Below, in pieces: positions 61,845 to 64,000 of a DNA stretch of 64,000 nt (positions within the stretch are counted from its first letter, which is position 1; every line of letters begins with the position of its first letter). Source of the stretch: JAJRXC01 sp047639555 (lineage in GTDB: Bacteria; Actinomycetota; Acidimicrobiia; Acidimicrobiales; Aldehydirespiratoraceae); contig JBLIOE010000022.1 in assembly GCA_047639555.1 (NCBI GenBank), forward strand, positions 1 to 64,000, in the 5' to 3' direction. The translations under genes and the position numbers were made by a program. The notes under the pieces were generated by a model. The model saw only the letters and a program-made list of their open reading frames with translations, ran no database searches and was not told the origin of the DNA.

Positions 61845-63546
61845 GTCGCACATTGCCGCGCTGCTCGACCATTGCGTCGATGTCGCTGCGGACGATCCAC
61901 CGGGCGCAGTTGCGGCGGTGGTCGAACTGGTCGCGGTCTCGCGTGACCTCGATGTTGCGCTGCTACTCGACGGGGTGCCCGTCGCCGCCCACGCGGTGGT
62001 GCGGCAATATGGCGCGCCCGATGAGCTGCTTCTCAATATGGGTCCATGGCTGCCTGGCCTTGTCCGCGAACGGCTCCTCAGCGCAGACCGCCGACACCGC
62101 ACCGGTGTCCACCACACATCGCTGGACATGGCCGAGACGATTGTCTCCTTCGTCGCCGAGCTGCGTCCCTTCGATTTGTCCGACACGATCCTCGACCCGT
62201 CGTGTGGCGGGGGAGCGTTTCTCCTCGCGGCCGCAGAGGCGCTGCCGGGCGACCCGTCACGTCGGGTTGCTCAGCTCCGCGGTGTCGATCTCGATCCGCT
62301 AGCGGTCGCAACAACAGTGGCCAGTCTGCGGCTCTGGTCAGGTGGCGCCGCGGTCGATCCTGGCTCGTTCGTAGTTGCCGACGGTCTCGCTCCGGATCTA
62401 CCGATCGATCAACCGACCGTTGTTCTCGGCAACCCACCGTTTCTGTCGCAGCTTCGCGGTGACACGGTGCGCGACACGGCTTCTCGAGAGAACTTGCGGC
62501 TCCGATGGCCCGATGTTGGGGGCTATGTCGACGATGCTGCGGCGTTTCTCCTCGCTTCAGTGGAGCTGGTCGCCGACGGCGGCGTGGTCGCCCTGGTGCA
62601 GCCTGCCTCGTTTCTTGCGGCACGCGATGGTGAGCCGGTCCGGCGGCGCCTCCAAGCGTCGGCGCCGCCTTCGGGTATCTGGATCGACCGCGACCGTCAG
62701 TTCGAGGCCGCGGTCGACACCATCGCCCTCGTCCTCGATGTTGGCGGCGCAGGCGGGCCGATTCGCCGGTCAACCGGTGTGCCTCGTACTCGCCTGGCTA
62801 TGGCCGATGCCCCGGCCACTGCGGCCTCGTGGGCCGCTCTCCTGCGAGACGATTCACGCCCGATGATCGATGCGAGCCAGGACGGTGTGTTGTTGTCCGA
62901 TGTCGCCACGGTCACCGCGGGCTTTCGCGACCAGTTCTATGGCCTTCGTGGTGCGGTGTCCGACGAACCCGGGTCCTATCGCCTGATCACCTCGGGCCTC
63001 ATCGACCCACTTCGCGATCGATGGGGTGTGCAGCCGTGTCGATTCGACGGTGACCGGTGGGAACAGCCCACCGTCGACCTTGATCTGGTTGCGTCTGGAA
63101 TTCGTGCCTGGATCGACGCTCGGCTCGTGCCCAAGCTTCTCGTTGCGAGCCAGACGAAGACCATCGAAGTGATGATTGACGAGCAGGGTGAGTGTGTGCC
63201 GTGCACCCCGGTTGTGACGGTCGAACCCAACGCCGATGCGCCGTCGCTGCCCCATCTGGCCGCCGTGCTCACCTCCCCGGTTGTGTCGCTGCGAATGCTC
63301 GATGCCGCGGCTGGCACGGCTCTCTCCCGAGACGCCATGCGGGTGTCGGCATCCACCCTTGGCGCGATTGTGCTGCCCGAACCGAGCGCCAATTGGGATA
63401 AGGCTGCAGAAATTGTCCGGGCATCGGCTGCTGGCGTGGATGCCAATGATCTTTGGGAAGTCGGCCGTTTGATGACCCTTGCGTACGGTGTGACCGACGT
63501 CGAGCCGATTCACAAATGGTGGCGAGAGCGACTTCCGCGCCGATAG
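61798..63546 (+). CDS. solitary N6-adenine DNA methylase
   Basis: This SAM-dependent methylase has motif I LDPSCGGGAFLLAAA, a conserved Asp/Leu pair in GVDLDPLAVATT, and catalytic motif IV NPPF (VVLGNPPFLSQ). A C-terminal region of ~250 residues is probably the target-recognition part (VTAGFRDQFYGLRGAV and on). The total of ~580 residues resembles gamma-type or type IIG-like methylases without a nuclease domain. No restriction gene is adjacent, so it may be an orphan methylase. The start is uncertain: ATG 61798 overlaps the helicase by 47 bases; GTG 61918 is the alternative. Confidence 0.78.
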   Translation: MSASTTSRAGTPTATESHIAALLDHCVDVAADDPPGAVAAVVELVAVSRDLDVALLLDGVPVAAHAVVRQYGAPDELLLNMGPWLPGLVRERLLSADRRHRTGVHHTSLDMAETIVSFVAELRPFDLSDTILDPSCGGGAFLLAAAEALPGDPSRRVAQLRGVDLDPLAVATTVASLRLWSGGAAVDPGSFVVADGLAPDLPIDQPTVVLGNPPFLSQLRGDTVRDTASRENLRLRWPDVGGYVDDAAAFLLASVELVADGGVVALVQPASFLAARDGEPVRRRLQASAPPSGIWIDRDRQFEAAVDTIALVLDVGGAGGPIRRSTGVPRTRLAMADAPATAASWAALLRDDSRPMIDASQDGVLLSDVATVTAGFRDQFYGLRGAVSDEPGSYRLITSGLIDPLRDRWGVQPCRFDGDRWEQPTVDLDLVASGIRAWIDARLVPKLLVASQTKTIEVMIDEQGECVPCTPVVTVEPNADAPSLPHLAAVLTSPVVSLRMLDAAAGTALSRDAMRVSASTLGAIVLPEPSANWDKAAEIVRASAAGVDANDLWEVGRLMTLAYGVTDVEPIHKWWRERLPRR

Positions 63547-63554
63547 GGTGCGCA

Positions 63555-63660
63555 ACAACATTCAGAGCGGTTCGACGATCGGCACTTCGGTGACGGGATG
63601 CGAACCCGGCAACCTGGGAGAGACACCCAAGGTGCCCACCCGCTTCGGTGGGGATGTGGT
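63555..63660 (+). promoter_or_regulatory. SAM riboswitch (SAM-I/IV clan) upstream of metX
   Basis: The leader holds the conserved core CCCGGCAACC (63605-63614) and AAGGTGCC (63629-63636). P2 pairs GGTTCG (63569-63574) with CGAACC (63601-63606). P3 pairs CCTGGG with CCCAAGG around AGAGACA. P4 is CCCACC with GGTGGG around CGCTTC. A short, imperfect P1 (ACAT 63558-63561 with ATGT 63654-63657) closes it, with GAT after P4. This order fits SAM-I/SAM-IV aptamers and precedes a methionine-synthesis gene, which supports the call. SAM should lower metX expression. Confidence 0.72.
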
Positions 63661-63747
63661 GAGGGTTTCGGCCTTCGCAACAAAGTGTCTGATGGCTCAC
63701 CCCCATCACCACTGGGCTCCGGTGAAAACTCCCAAAGAATCCTCATC

Positions 63748-64000
63748 GTGGACCAACAACCCCAATCGCCTCTGGCGTTCGACCCCAACCGCCGCTTCGC
63801 CGATGACCTTCCCGCGTCGGGCGCCTGGGTGGCAGGCGATCCGGTTGGTGGCCGAAAGTTCGTCACTGTCACCGACGGCCGACCTTTTGCCCTGGAAGGC
63901 GGCGGTCGTCTCGAAGAAGTCGTGATGGCCTACGAGTCGTGGGGAACCCTCAACGCCGATGCATCGAACGCAGTACTGGTCTGCCACGCACTGACCGGTG
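63748..64000 (+). CDS. metX: homoserine O-acetyltransferase, 3' partial
   Basis: Only the first ~84 codons lie in the window. MetX acetylates homoserine with acetyl-CoA in methionine synthesis and has an alpha/beta-hydrolase fold. The visible N-terminus contains LEGGGRLEEVVMAYESWGTL and NAVLVCHALTG, the family pattern before the catalytic region; the catalytic Ser lies beyond the window. GTG 63748 gives a normal-length N-terminus; GTG 63685 is a longer in-frame option. The SAM riboswitch upstream supports the assignment. Confidence 0.87.
   Translation, partial: MDQQPQSPLAFDPNRRFADDLPASGAWVAGDPVGGRKFVTVTDGRPFALEGGGRLEEVVMAYESWGTLNADASNAVLVCHALTG

Noticed and set aside
60669..62186. 505-codon open frame on the minus strand opposite the second helicase
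   Set aside because: Composition is typical of an antisense shadow of a DEAD-box gene. It has no motifs, and the plus-strand gene is well supported.

Overview
The window is a GC-rich, very compact bacterial chromosome segment. It holds about 60 protein genes, many with GTG starts and 1-17 bp overlaps. I see no rRNA, tRNA, CRISPR array, integrase or transposase. Gene content and order point to a high-GC actinobacterium, probably of the Acidimicrobiia type: rpsO-pnp-M16 peptidase, dapA-rnj-ftsK, rimO-pgsA-cinA, a recA/miaB/miaA/dapF/hflX block, lexA beside a LysM division-inhibitor-like gene and class II nrdJ, an F420/FMN split-barrel protein, GpgS, and actinobacterial-type LexA boxes (GAAC-N4-GTTC). 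This placement is inferred from layout and family membership; no phylogeny was run.

Layout: 1-1.2 kb, the tail of a repeat-containing protein whose reading frame is broken; 1.3-3.9 kb, a ferredoxin and its reductase, a YhhN-type membrane protein and a lipoprotein; 4.0-8.9 kb, rpsO, pnp, a sulfotransferase and an M16 peptidase, with a strongly structured rpsO-pnp spacer; 8.9-12.1 kb, a putative aromatic-ring degradation cluster (extradiol dioxygenase, metallo-beta-lactamase-fold hydrolase, FAD hydroxylase); 12.2-20.4 kb, dapB, surf1, dapA, RNase J, a decayed DUF222-HNH gene and ftsK; 20.5-25.6 kb, a Ca2+/Na+ exchanger, rimO, pgsA, cinA and a methyltransferase; 25.6-31.5 kb, a diaminopropionate ammonia-lyase-like locus, isocitrate dehydrogenase, an alpha/beta hydrolase, a DEAD-box helicase and msrB; 31.7-42.3 kb, recA, miaB, a pseudokinase-like gene, miaA, dapF, hflX, dapC, dapD and dapE; 42.4-47.5 kb, lexA with an array of LexA boxes, the LysM protein, a RibD-C reductase and nrdJ; 47.5-58.9 kb, an alkylsulfatase, a DUF2207 protein, GpgS, a degenerate metallo-beta-lactamase homologue, an L,D-transpeptidase, YihY, an acyl-CoA dehydrogenase, lgt and a kinase; 59-64 kb, a serine hydrolase, an adenylate cyclase, an alkyltransferase-like protein, a second DEAD-box helicase, a solitary DNA methylase, and a SAM riboswitch ahead of metX, which runs off the window.

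Several genes work together. DapA, DapB, DapD, DapC, DapE and DapF together cover the whole succinylase route to meso-diaminopimelate. RecA, LexA and the LysM protein form a DNA-damage circuit, linked here to deoxyribonucleotide synthesis (nrdJ). PNPase, RNase J and two DEAD-box helicases make up an RNA-turnover set; PNPase and one helicase carry long disordered tails.

The points most worth a second look are the multi-hairpin rpsO-pnp spacer, the four-box LexA array, the DnaA-box-like cluster before nrdJ, DapF with Ser in place of a catalytic Cys, and two enzyme homologues (a kinase fold and a metallo-beta-lactamase fold) that have lost key catalytic or metal-binding residues.
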